Assembly: GCA_963556695.1 (NCBI GenBank)
Contig: CAUWAG010000014.1
Span: 186,001 to 250,000, forward strand
Reading direction: 5' to 3'
Source: Anthostomella pinea
Lineage: Eukaryota; Ascomycota; Sordariomycetes; Xylariales; Xylariaceae
DNA: 64,000 bases
The notes below the pieces were generated by a model, which was given only the letters and a program-made list of their open reading frames with translations, was not told the DNA's origin and made no database searches. The position numbers and the translations under genes are program-made. Of the stretch, positions 53,340-64,000 are shown piece by piece. Numbering within the stretch: position 1 is the first letter of the stretch; each line of letters begins with the position of its first letter.

Positions 53340-55809
53340 CGTGACTATATACTCCAACAGAAGGTAATACACGAGTGTTACAACGATATAGAAAAGATGA
53401 AGAGAAGTAGCTGCGTCGCACAAGTCTCACCTTGCTCATTGACGACTGCGGCTGTCTGATGTGCGCCTCCTTGCACCCGAACACGCTTCCCCGCATCACC
53501 CCAACTGACCACACAAGAAGACGCGGCACTTGATCTCACACCAGACGACTTCGTCTATGATGGCATCTCACTGCGGGGTGTCTGCTGGGGCATCGATGCG
53601 GTCGTTCCATTGGACAAAGAAGAACAGCTGGTTTGCTCATCTGGGTATTGACAGAGAAGGCGTAGCTTGCAGTCTCCTCATTGCGGCTCGGATGTAGGCC
53701 GCATTGAAGACATATTCAGAAAGCTCATGCCGTAAACCGAGATAGTCGGACGAGGCTTTCACGACTCCATGGGAAACACCTTTTCACCATGCACCCCATT
53801 CTCGAGTGTTCAGGGTCGGCCGTAACTTCCAGGGGTTTTCGCAAGGACTCAGGGGTCGACTTGAAGCTCGCTGAAACAGTTTTGAGTTGACACGATATGC
53901 GGCAGAGTGGCACTCAGACAATTATCATAAGAGTCGCACCCTCGATACATGTACGAAAATGAATCATCTAGGTGAATATAGCAGCGCTAGGTAGTAGCCT
54001 GGCCGTCCCAAAATAGAGACGGCCTGTAGATGGAGAGATATCGACCTCTTGGTCTCTTCGGCAGTCGGTCTCGAGTCAGGCTATCGGCAGGGCGGGCAGT
54101 CATGTAAAAGGGCACGGGTTCTTGGCAGATCCTGAGACCTGCCGTTCAAGCCGTGGGCCAATCGACTTTGAGCATCGCGGACCGTGTTCCGTTCAATCGA
54201 TGTCCTCTGCAAAGGGCGTTGCGGCAGGCGAAGTCTGTGTATCCTTGCTCATATCACCTCCTCAGACATATCCTGAAATGACGATGAGATCAATGACGGT
54301 GTGGGCAATTGAGTTTGACTGGCTCCTTATTCAAGGGCGCGTACCGATCTATGAGAATATTTTGAAGTTAAGCTTGTTGATATGTAGCAAAACTTTGAAA
54401 GGATCATTGATGCGCGGACTCCAAGATAAGGTTATCGAGTACCTACCTGTCCACGGATCTGGTAGTCGGCGTACCAGCCGCTCGTATCCAGAAGACTGGA
54501 CGATATCAGGATGACATTTGCGATGCCAAGAGGTTGTGATAAGAACTTCTAATGATACCTAAAATTCTGAAATGAAGCTGCTTTCATGTTTCATTAACAT
54601 TAACAGAACTGTAGGCGAGATTGATAAGGCGGACTGTGGCGGGCGGCTTGAGTGGCGGGGCTACCTTAAACCCCCACTCGTACTGGCTGAGGTTCTCCAC
54701 CTGGCTGCGCCTGGGCAGGTACCATCCGCCTGCATGTCGTTGTACTTGTCGCATCCCGCCTGTCCATCCAGCTGCCATCCCACCTCACTCGTCCAATTTC
54801 ATATCGTCAACTGCAATCTCGGTGCGCTTCTTGTGCCACACAACCACATTCTCCGCGAATGCGCTGTGTCCTACTCTGCTATCTATCTATCTATAATGCT
54901 CACTGCTATTCCTAGGGCTTCAACATCCACCTCGTGTCTCCTCCCCGTCCACCAATTGCACCGGCCCGCGCTATCACGAACACCAGCTAGCACTACCACC
55001 GGCTCTGGGCCCGAACCTCAAGCACCATCACCAACAACCTTAATTGGCTGTCTTGGCCACGAGGCGACTCGCATAATACCCTTGTCGTTGATTTCACTCC
55101 AGCCCCGCGCCCTCCTTCGCCCCATGTCCACAGTCCGCCAGTCCCACGTCCCACGTCCTACCACCATTTTCTAGAGTCCAACGTTACGTTCAGTTTTGCA
55201 GGCTGTCAGTGGCTCTCGCCACCTCCCATCGCTGGTGCACCTCTGCCATCTGGACCTCTGGATCTCTGCCTCTACGTATGACTTCGTGCCAGCTAACGGC
55301 TTCCCTCGTCTCACCTCGAAGCCGTGTACAGCTCCGACTTGCCTTCCTCTGACGAGCTACCGATAGACGGCATACGACAATCCGTACTCTGACTTCCGCT
55401 GTACTCCCTCGTGGTGGGGTCTTGACTGTCCGACTGCCGCCGGTGCTCTACTAGTTTTCATCTGGTCTATCATCGACAGAATCGGCATCCCGTGAAGCCC
55501 TCCCTCCCTTGCTGGAACGCGCTCGCACAGCGCCTCCCTAATCCTTGCTAGTCCCTCACACGCTTTCGCTCCCGGGCCGTCGAGTCAGAACTCAGACAAA
55601 GTCAGACGAGATAGTCAGACGGTCGGGCTCTCGCCTCTGCTTGTCATCAGCACCGCTCCTCCGGCCCTCCACCCTCTCACCAGCAAGTCAGCAAGTCAGC
55701 GAGTCCACCTGCTGCCAGCACGTCCTGTCACGGCGTGGCAGGCTGCTTGCTTCGTTGTTCCACTCACACCAACCAACCCTAGTTCCTGTCCACTTCTCGA
55801 CACTCAAAC
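53340..55809. other. Intergenic region and long leader of the Prr1-like kinase
   Basis: The left part holds the monooxygenase promoter. From about 54700 to 55809 the plus strand becomes strongly pyrimidine rich (C/T runs), a feature of fungal promoters and 5' UTRs, with several ATGs (for example near 54896, 55123 and 55278) that could act as uORFs if transcribed. No conserved coding sequence was recognised. Confidence 0.5.
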
Positions 55810-58074
55810 ATGACCGCCCGACCACCCAACATCCTACCCCAAGATGTCTTCGTAGACCACGACGTCCGACCTGCGTCCCGTACCGTCGATACATCGCATG
55901 GCCCTGGCGCACCAACACTGGCCGCCCTGGAGGAACTGAATCGCCGAAATGCACAAGCGAATCACGTAGTACAACTCCATCACGATGACCAACCCCGCCG
56001 AGTTTCAATGACCGCGAGACCGCCTCCTCCCCACGGACATATCCAGTTCAAGTCTCATACCACGTCTCCCTCTCCGCCGTCACTAGAGCGCACGTCCGAA
56101 GACCTCCCCGCTTTGGTTGACGACGACTCGGCTCACTTCTCGTCGCCATTGCTCGGCAAAGGTCACAACCCCCTTCATGTGACCACCGATATCCCTCGTG
56201 CTCCTCGCAAACGAACGGACAGCCTCAACAGCAACCAAGTCGGCCGATCCTCCTCTCGATCAGGTGTGAACTTGCAGCACAAGGCATCATCTTCGAGTCT
56301 GAAGCCCGTATCGAGGACTCCGAGCGTAAAGCAGTCCTTCTCTACGAGCTTCGGTTCTGGCACAAGCTCTGCGTACCCAAGTCCGGTCATTTCTGCTATG
56401 GGCGGTGTCACACCTCTGCCCTCGCCATTATTGACCAGCGACTCGCCTGGCCCTTGGAAGCGAGTCGGCGCCCGGCGGCCGTCGCATGAGGTAGTTTTGC
56501 CCACAGCCATGGCAAATTCGGTCTTTATAACCGCAAGCGGCGAGTCTGTAGCCTCGGCGCTGGCGCATCAGTCCAAGAGAAAGGCATACGTTGGTCTGAA
56601 CCTAGGGCATGTGTCAGATCAATCTACCGGAAAGAACGAGCACAGCCGCAATAGGAGCATCAGTGAATATATCCCGGACCCCAAGGGCATTCCCAAGCGA
56701 CAACTTACCGTTTCCTCTGGAAAGGTCGATGGGAGGAACGTGGATGGTTCTGCCGAACAGCGCTTGCGCCGGGAACCTCACCTCTCAGAGGCGCGAGGTA
56801 TTACTCCGGTAACGAAACCACCTACTCCTCCGCCGAGTGAGTCTTCACATAGCAACGACGGCTCTAGTTTGAAGGAACCTCGCCACGAGTGCTTTCAGGC
56901 ACATGGGCGAGATGACCAGAAATTAAGGAGATGGCGTGCAATCAAGAAACTCGGGGAAGGTACCTTCAGCAGGGTAATGTTGGCGACTAGCCAGGTCAAT
57001 ACCGACGAAGACGACCCCAAAAACTCAACAGAGTCTGGACCAGATAGTCTACCAACCCCAGTGTCAGCATGCCAACCCGATCGGAAGACTTTGGTTGCGA
57101 TAAAGGTCTGTGAACATGGTCCGAAAGGAGGAGCGTCCGAAGATAGAATTGAAATGAGCTTGAAGCGCGAACTCGACATCATGCAATCGATAAATCATCC
57201 ATCCTTGGTTCATCTGAAGGCCTGGAACATTGAACCGACAAGGGCGCTGTTGGTACTCAGCTATTGTCCCGGAGGCGACCTCTTCGACGTTGCGACGGCC
57301 TATCGAGACTCTCTGACCGCGCCTTTGCTTCGAAGGATATTCGCTGAGCTGGTGGCGGCTGTGGGCTATCTGCATGAACGTAGGATCGTTCACCGGGACA
57401 TCAAGCTTGAAAGTATGTTGTCATTTGATTCTCTCAACTCAATTTGTGGTTGGAATGTCATTTGGGGATGACCTTCTGCCTTCCTCTTCCTTCATCGCTA
57501 ATAGTGCGCAGATGTCATTGTGAATATTCCGCCTTCGGAAATTGCAAACCCCAACCAGGACTGGCTCACTTACCCGTACTCGATCATAACGCTTACAGAC
57601 TTGGGTCTCTCACGACGTGTAGCCGATGATGAAAAATTGGAAACTCGTTGTGGCTCCGACGACTACGCTGCTCCGGAAGTCATATTAGGACAGCCGTACG
57701 ATGGTCGTGCCATAGATGCCTGGTCATTGGGCGTGCTACTTTACGCTCTGATCGAATCACGATTGCCATTTGACGCCCCACCCGGCGCCAGCGACGCCCA
57801 AAGAATGCGAAGCAGAACTAGTCATCGAATTGCCCGTGTCGAGTGGAGTTGGATCAAATACGCTGGCGAAGATGGGGATCACGATGCCAATGAGGCTTTG
57901 TTCGAAGAGGATGGGTTGAAGGGCGCAATGGAAATCACCGAGGGTCTTTTGAAGCGTGCAAGGAGTCGTTGGCCGATGGAGAAGGTGGCCGGGCACGAAT
58001 GGGTCAGTGGCGGTATTCGAGTGGAGGGTGGCATCAAGTTCAGGGAAGAGGAGGAAGGCGAGGAGGTCTCATGA
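55810..58074 (+). CDS. prr1: Serine/threonine protein kinase, Prr1-like, two exons
   Basis: Exons 55810-57412 and 57512-58074 (99-bp GT-AG intron) encode 721 residues. Residues 1-370 are Ser/Pro-rich and disordered. The kinase domain starts with GEGTFSRV, has VAIK, an acidic insert between the second and third strands, SYCPGGDLF, VHRDIKLEN (intron inside), TDLGLS (564-566 in place of DFG), CGSDDYAAPEV and SHRIARVEWSW near the end. The last motif and RCGS-x-DY are distinctive of yeast Prr1-type kinases, which affect pheromone-pathway signalling. DLG instead of DFG is unusual but occurs in some active kinases. The C-terminal tail is acidic. Substrate and pathway are inferred by homology. Confidence 0.87.
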
Positions 58075-58459
58075 CAATGAATGGCCAGTCTATGGCTTCT
58101 CTTCGAGGCGGGAATACGCCGGATGATACTTGGACGCGTTTCGCAGTTCCGAAAGATTTCATGGGGGGCTTTTATATCCCTCTTCGGCGTTTTATACGCT
58201 GATCAACGTCGATGTATAACGGGGACGGTTTGGGCCTTTTGCTTCATCGCTGTGTCTCTTTGGACTTCAGTCAGAGCGAGAGATGAACTTTGGTGCGTGG
58301 GTTAACAGTGGGACGGAGTATCGCCCGCAAAGGCGTTTTGGGGCTGGGTCTAATGCTTGTACGGCTTAGATATACTTACTTCAGGGCTTCAATTCAGAGC
58401 TGTACCACATGTAGTCACGTGGTATTTTATCCGTTCAACTGTCCCCCTCCTTGATCATT
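58075..58459. other. Convergent 3' region between the kinase and the next gene
   Basis: Short space containing the likely 3' UTRs of two converging genes. No other feature. Confidence 0.45.
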
Positions 58460-59147
58460 TCATAGCGTCCCCCGGCGACCAGCTAACCGTCGGCGATTCT
58501 CAAAGACCTCGCGAACGCGTAAAAGCACCAGCAGCAGGGAACCCAAACACACAAGTCCCAGCGGCACCAGCGGCACCACCGCACCGGTCCCGTATCTCGA
58601 CGCCGTCCCACAGTGTGCAAGGACGATCACTAATCAAGGGAGGCCGCTCACGACTAATGCGAGCATGCAGCCGCCCAGGTACACGACGCCCCATTCGTCG
58701 CCCGGTGTCGTCGCGGGCACGAATAACTGCGCCAGGGGGTTGGTTAGTACTTCATCCTTTATACTTGCAGATTATGGTTGGAATTTTGGGATTGGTGGAT
58801 TAGGTAGTAGAAGCGAGATATCAATAGAATGGAGAGAATGGAAATAGGGGCAAGGGGGGAACGGGCGGACATCAGACAAAGGGGATAGATAGGTGGGATG
58901 TGGTGGAGACGCACGGATTGGATGTACTTCTGCACCTCCTGGTCGCCCGGACTCGGCGTGACATACGACTGGAGCTCGTCGCTGTTGTGCGGCCGGACGC
59001 GCGGCTGGCCGGGCTGGGTCTGCGCTTCTTGGTCGGTGCGGTGGAGGCGGGAGGGCGTCCGTCGTCGTGTTGGGTCTTGTGGAGGACGAGACTGGGGTTG
59101 AGATCTAGGTCTAGGGGGAGCTGGATGCTGGGTTGGGAGGTGGTCAT
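58460..59147 (-). pseudogene. Damaged small membrane-protein gene
   Basis: Two exons fit around a 188-bp GT-AG intron (58727-58914). The upstream exon carries NSDELQSYVTPSPGDQEVQKY joined in frame to LFVPATTPGDEWGVVYLGG and a hydrophobic segment. The same frame then meets a TGA at 58634-58636, but continues with a second strong membrane segment (VVPLVPLGLVCLGSLLLVLL) and a basic end to the stop at 58460. The only ATG upstream (59147) is in a different frame (LPLDLDLNPSLVLHK), so a one-base break is also needed. Either a pseudogene or sequencing errors; readthrough of the TGA is possible but unsupported. No family recognised. Confidence 0.4.
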
Positions 59148-59800
59148 TGTGAAGGGCCTTGGGTTTCGTTCGATGGGGTTGGGTGGATTGGGCGTAGATG
59201 GGTGAGGAGTTGGGAGGTGGGTGGTGGTATGGGGTGCTTAGGGGAAGGGGGATGGGGGTATGGGGGTATGTATGGATGTCAAGATTCGCGATGAGGGATG
59301 AGGCATACGCCGAGGCTGTATCGTGGTGTCTTAGGCCTGGGCGTTTTACTTCTGCTTTGCTCGATGATCCCTTGCTGGGCTGTGGTTTTGAGACATTCGC
59401 ATTCCGTGTACCGGGAGGAATATCACGTTAGGCGTGTTCAACCAAGGACACGACAGTATCTCATTTTCAGCCGTATTTTTGGTGATCTTCTAGTATCAAG
59501 GGCTTTGGAGAGTTGGAACTTCAAGCAGAGGTATTGTTTGCCAATGTGGAGCTGTCCACCACGCGATGGCTAGGCTTTCAGGAGATCATGTCTAAACCGT
59601 CGACGGCAGCGTAACTGACTCAACGTTCTAAGCATTATTCATGAGCTTGCATGATAATAATCATTGATTCTGTATTCAGAGATGTTGCTACCCCCGAACC
59701 GTCAATCTTTCTCACTCACTACCCAAAATCGAGACCTCTAGCGCCGTTGAATAGCTCTGCTCATACCAAGCTATACGTCAATCAACACCTTACCCATGGA
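59148..59800. other. Intergenic region, no gene seen
   Basis: The frame of the upstream exon of the damaged membrane gene stays open without an ATG for about 200 bases further (to about 59360), reflecting C-rich composition. Nothing is supportable. Confidence 0.4.
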
Positions 59801-62111
59801 CTAAGGAGATCCAGCACTCTGCGTCTTGAGATGCTCTCTTCGCCCCTGTTCCTTCAGCTTCTCGTCGTCCGGCCTGCTGAGTTCCACCTGAGGCATCATG
59901 AAGAAGGCGACCACGAAAGCGAAGGCCGCCAACGAGGCACCCACGAGGAAGATGACTCGGAACGCCTCTCTATATGCCGGAACGAGGACCGCCCGTATCG
60001 AGGCTGTCTCGTCCTGGGGGATAGCGGAGAGATAGGCCTGAGGGCTGCTCAGGAGATTGGTCAGTTCTCCACCGCTGAGAGGAAGGGTGGATAGCTTGTT
60101 GGCGACGATGTTGTTTCTGTAGACATGTGGGTTAGTCTTGGCTGGCTCGAAGTGGTAGGTAAGTATGCCATCAGGGTGCTCACAGTAGAGTTCCGCAGAT
60201 GGCCAGGCCCAAGGTCCCTCCGAGGTTACGGACAAAGCTGGGGGCACGCGTTATTGAGAGCAACCTTGATGGACTATAATGTGGCACTTACTTCCGAAAC
60301 GATGTCACAACAGCCATATCGCGCCGTGCCACGCCCGCTTGCACGGCTATCAAAGCGCTTAGGTAGCAGTCAGTCATCAAGCCCTCAAGGTGTATGATGT
60401 GATGTTATGTCACTTACGGCTGCAGGGTATTCCCCACTCCCACACCAATGATGATGCTGTATCCAACTTGTTTTCCGACGCTGGAGTTTTCATCCAGGGT
60501 GGACATGAGGCCGAGACCGATGGCCCAGCAGAGCCATCCGAGCAGCACGCATTCCCGGTACCGCCCGACCCGGTGGACTACAAGCCCGGAAAGCGTGCTG
60601 CTCAACGTCTGGAGGAGAGTGATTGGGAGGAGCATCGCGCCGGCTTTGGTGGCGGAGTAGCCATAAGCGAGCTGGTAAAATGTTGGGATGTAGTACACTT
60701 GAACGACGAAGTTCCTGTTCTGGTGTTAGCATATAGGTCTTCGGACTATGGTGTTGCGTTTTGGGATGAGCATCGAGAAGAAAGCAATGATGGAATGTGA
60801 ACACTGAACAGTCCATGGTATCTGCGCAAGGGAGTCTTGCACTTACCAGCCGTTGATAGCCATGGTGATGCATGCGCCGTTCACGATCTTGGAGTTGAAG
60901 ATATGGACTATTATCAGAATGGTTAGAACATTGGGACCCAAGCAGCAGAATTGTATACTTACGTGGCACAAGAGGATATTTCGGGCCTTTCCATTGCCAA
61001 AGCACGAATGCGACGGACAGGACGAACCCGATGACCAGGGTCGCGATAACATGCGCAGACTGCCATGGGTACTCCGAGCCTCCCCAATTCAGTCCGAGCA
61101 GGAGAACAGTTGTGCCGGCTAAGGCAAGGATGATGCCGATGAAGTCAACTGCTTTCAGTTTCCTGCCAACAGGTTAGACATAGGGGCTTGCTGCTCAGGT
61201 GATTGACTTACAGTTTCCAATTGCCTCCGACCTTCTTCAGCGGCATGAAGAACACCACACACAACGTGGTAAGTAGGGTCAGGGGCAAGTTGAGTCGGAA
61301 TATCCACCGCCACGACTCCCTTGATTGCGATGAGAGAGCACCTCCAATGACGGGTCCAATACCATTGGCGATGGCTACGACCGCTCCCTATTAACACGAT
61401 GTCAACAATTGAGCGGAGAACGTTAGGATTTTGGGGCTTGACATACCAATATGCCCTGGTACTTCCCCCTTTCGCGCAACGGCACGACATCACTGACGAT
61501 CAGCTGGGCCACTGTCATCAATCCGCCGCCACCGACACCGGTGAAGGAGCGGAAGACGATGAGCTGGACGACCGACTGCGAAAGAGAAGATGCCAACGAG
61601 CCGATGAAGAAGATGGCCAAGCCTATCAGTAGGATGACCTTTCGTGACCAGATATCGGATAGTCGACCATATAGGAGCTGGCCCACTGTCGAAGTACTGA
61701 AGCAGGGTGAGCTTCCACGATGCTGTATGTGTGAAGCGGATCGTGAAACTTACATGAAGTAGCCGCTTGCTATCCAGGACACTTGGTTGCTTGCACCTAG
61801 TGAGTCACCAACGATGTTTAAGCTGGCCGCCAGTGTCGTCTGGTCTATGAGAGCTAGCAGGTCCACGCTGGCACAGGCGAGGAAGATCTGCTCGCGATTA
61901 GTTTCAACTTGCACCCAGTCTCGACGCATGTCTTTCGCCTCACCGTGATGATGGTTCTTTTGGGGACATAGTTGGTCTGCTCGTTGAACTCGTGAACTTC
62001 TGGCTTCCCAACGCCGGCGGCGCCGTCAACAGGCTCAACCCCGTTCGAATCGAGACTGATATCCGTCAAGAGTTGCCCCTGGGCAGGGCCGTCTCGTGTT
62101 TCTTTCTCCAT
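59801..62111 (-). CDS. MFS transporter, DHA2 (14-TM drug:H+ antiporter) type, ten exons
   Basis: Minus-strand exons: 61944-62111, 61754-61887, 61447-61696, 61212-61387, 60963-61162, 60847-60907, 60418-60714, 60292-60357, 60184-60237 and 59801-60116; the introns are all GT-AG and the product is 573 residues. The N-terminus is cytosolic and acidic. Motif A appears as LLYGRLSDIWSRK, the G-rich GVGGGGLMTVAQLIVSDVVP follows, and GNTLQPALIAVQ carries the N-x-x-Q-P element of DHA2 transporters. About fourteen hydrophobic segments can be counted. It should export toxic compounds at the plasma or vacuolar membrane; substrate unknown. The many small exons make this gene easy to miss. Confidence 0.9.
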
Positions 62112-63615
62112 TGCTGATGTCGTTCGGCGATGCTGTGGTAGGTCGGACTTCTGCACCTCTAGTTTGGTGATGAGAATGAGCAACGTTTGGTATCTGACTG
62201 GCCGGTGTATGGAAACGGGGACGAGGTCATGAGATAACCCCCAAGTGAGTTCACGGTCGAGCTGCAATATGCAATGGGATGGTCCAGACTAGCTGACGTA
62301 TCTGGCCATTAACCTTGATGGCAGCCAAGAAAGATGGTCAGAAACTCTTCCGAGATGTCCCTAGCCCAGTGCAACGCAAACGTTCTCGCGTTTGATCGGT
62401 TTGTCAGAATGCAGCACGACAGGAAGGTGCTCATGGTCTTACTATCAGGGAGTGACGAAAACGTGCTTATAGATGATATTCTAAGTGTTGGTAAGTGGTG
62501 GTAAGTGGTGGTAAGTGGTGGTAAGTGGTGGTAAGTGGTGGTAAGTGAGGTTGGTAAGTGTTTGTAAGTTTGTTGGTAAGACGTCCACCGACCGAAGACG
62601 GTGCCGTTGGACGGAATAAGCTTTCCTGTGTACTAGTGGTAGTGCAGCGGTGTAATGAGTATAACCACGTAGTCCAATCTACGTCTTGCACTCATCGACA
62701 AGTACCATCCTCGACTGGAAGGTAGGGAGGAGATACTGCACATCAGCGCCCAGACGGTAGTAGGTGGCGAACCGGGAATGGCATGTACATGCAATGCGAC
62801 AGCGGCTTACACATGCCGGTGGCACTGGTATAGTGAAGTTCTGCCTCCTTACCGTCGGGCGTTTTGGCATGGGCTTGTTCTGGCCCAGGTGAAATATTCC
62901 CGATTTGGTATGTGTAAAGGGGGACCATTGCCAAGCGTGGCCGGTGACACTCATTGGTCGAAAACCGCCTCAATTCTGCGCAGATCCCTGTACGATGTAG
63001 TGGAATTGGACCCCATTGGAGACGACGACGGGACATCGCGATTGTTCAAGGCGTTTGATCTGTCATTGATCGTACCGAGGGTACCTTGTGGTCCATATAC
63101 TTACTGGTCCTTTTCGACGGCACCGCACGCGTGCCATCCGTCTAAGCACGCCGCAAGCGGGCTAACCCGCATGTGAGCCAGTTTGAGGAAACAAGTTGCT
63201 CGTCGAGAGAGTTTCGTTCTTGGTGGGGACCCTCGGTGTGGACGCACCTCCATCTATTCAATGATGAAACAAACTCCTTCCCTTGATGACTGGACCGCCC
63301 GATGCAGCGATGGGAAGGTGCATGGTGAATCACTCTGTGGTACTGGAGAGTCATCCGGTTCTTTCCTTGAGGCGATGGAGAGCGACCAAGAGATATTGCC
63401 AGGATATGTCACACCACCACCACAAGGTTACGGTGTGAGTTCAACAAGGTCCCCAAACGAAGTATGCTTCGAGATATCCCATATATAAAAGCCATACCAA
63501 GCATTTTTACCGCTACTCTTCGCAGGCGAACGTACCGAGCACGCGGAGCCGATACCACCCAAGGCGAACAAGGAACCGACAGTCGAAGCGATACACCATC
63601 TCGCATTCGACCACC
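62112..63615. other. Divergent intergenic region between the DHA2 transporter and the PLP enzyme
   Basis: Contains the minisatellite and both promoters. A plus-strand frame (62778-63176, 132 codons) has no recognisable features. Nothing else is supportable. Confidence 0.45.
62481..62580. repeat. 10-bp minisatellite of GTAAGTGGTG units
   Basis: Five perfect tandem copies (62491-62540) are flanked by degenerate units on both sides. The array lies about 370-470 bp upstream of the MFS start. Each unit contains GTAAGT, the consensus 5' splice site, on the plus strand. Confidence 0.9.
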
Positions 63616-64000
63616 ATGGCGGACAACAACTTCCTCAACGTCTACACCGGACCAGACTCGGTTCGAAAATATTTCGACCCGGACTCAGCACCCCCTTTGC
63701 CCTTGGTAGAGCTGCCCGAGTGCCTCAACCCGTACCGGCAGGATGGGGTACGAATATACGCTAAGATGATGCCGATTCATCCGGCGAACAACGTCAAGGC
63801 TATGCCAGGTAAGCACCAGGACAAGACTAACCTCCGCCGACACATGAGCCTTGCTCACAAAATCTAGCCCTGAACATGCTCGAGAAGAGCGTCATACCCG
63901 GCAAGACAGACACCATCATCGAGTACAGCTCCGGCTCGACCGTCATCTCCATGTCCCTGATCTCGCGGGTCTTCTACGGGATCCCGGACGTGCGGGCGTT
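63616..64000 (+). CDS. PLP-dependent cysteine synthase-like enzyme (3' partial)
   Basis: Exon 1 (63616-63808) starts at the ATG and is joined through a 59-bp GT-AG intron to exon 2 (63868 to the right edge, open). The visible 109 residues read NVYTGPDSVRKYFDPDSAPP, VRIYAKMMPIHPANNVKAMP and, in exon 2, ALNMLEKS and IEYSSGSTVISMSLISRVF. The lysine of NNVKAMPAL is at the position of the PLP Schiff base, and SSGSTV is the following substrate/PLP-binding loop, as in fold-type II cysteine synthase and cystathionine beta-synthase relatives. The enzyme would act in sulfur amino-acid metabolism or a related beta-replacement reaction. The rest of the gene lies beyond the window. Confidence 0.8.

Noticed and set aside
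62481..62580. CRISPR-like array
   Set aside because: Tandem 10-bp units without spacers in a eukaryotic genome; it is a minisatellite.

Overview
The window looks like nuclear DNA of a filamentous ascomycete (Pezizomycotina, probably Sordariomycetes-like). The evidence is the many 50-190 bp GT-AG introns with CTAAC-type branch points, two Zn(II)2Cys6 regulators, MFS drug transporters, a Mep/Amt ammonium permease, Dcp1 and Prr1 homologues, and pogo/Fot1-like transposons whose transposase genes carry stop codons consistent with repeat-induced point mutation. No bacterial-style operons, CRISPR arrays or rRNA genes are visible.

Layout. 1-16 kb: a Mug190-type SMP/C2 lipid-transfer protein (cut by the left edge), a Zn2Cys6 regulator with three exons, a long low-complexity Pro/Thr/Ala protein (minus strand) and an ammonium transporter (minus strand) with GATA sites clustered upstream. 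16-21 kb is a long stretch without a supportable gene. 21-27 kb: an inositol-polyphosphate 5-phosphatase (minus), the decapping activator Dcp1 (plus) and a small multi-pass membrane protein (minus). 27-41 kb is a transposon island: two full-length but decayed Fot1/pogo-like elements in the same orientation, a third related element whose catalytic core is missing and which contains a 126-bp-arm hairpin, plus a disrupted Q/K/E-rich gene, an intact glutathione S-transferase, fragments of a possible interrupted gene and a small secreted protein. 41-48.5 kb: a 5-formyl-THF cyclo-ligase-like gene and a DHA1 MFS transporter in divergent arrangement, a tRNA-Arg(ACG) with an intron, a Zn2Cys6 regulator with a GC-AG intron, and a small signal-peptide protein. 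49-64 kb: a SERF-type microprotein, a seven-exon Baeyer-Villiger-type flavin monooxygenase, a Prr1-like kinase with a long pyrimidine-rich leader, a damaged membrane-protein gene, a ten-exon DHA2 MFS transporter and the start of a PLP-dependent cysteine-synthase-like gene cut by the right edge.

Functional links are modest. Transporters, a pathway-style regulator and a monooxygenase lie between 42 and 53 kb, but no core biosynthetic enzyme is present, so I do not call a secondary-metabolite cluster. Exon coordinates below were joined by hand from splice sites and reading-frame continuity. Several single-base frame breaks (10.6, 31.5 and 59 kb) may be real pseudogenes or assembly indels. I did not find a convincing wholly new system. 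The most distinctive items are the hairpin-bearing deletion derivative, the GC-AG intron, and the genes interrupted by frame breaks that encode recognisable continuations.
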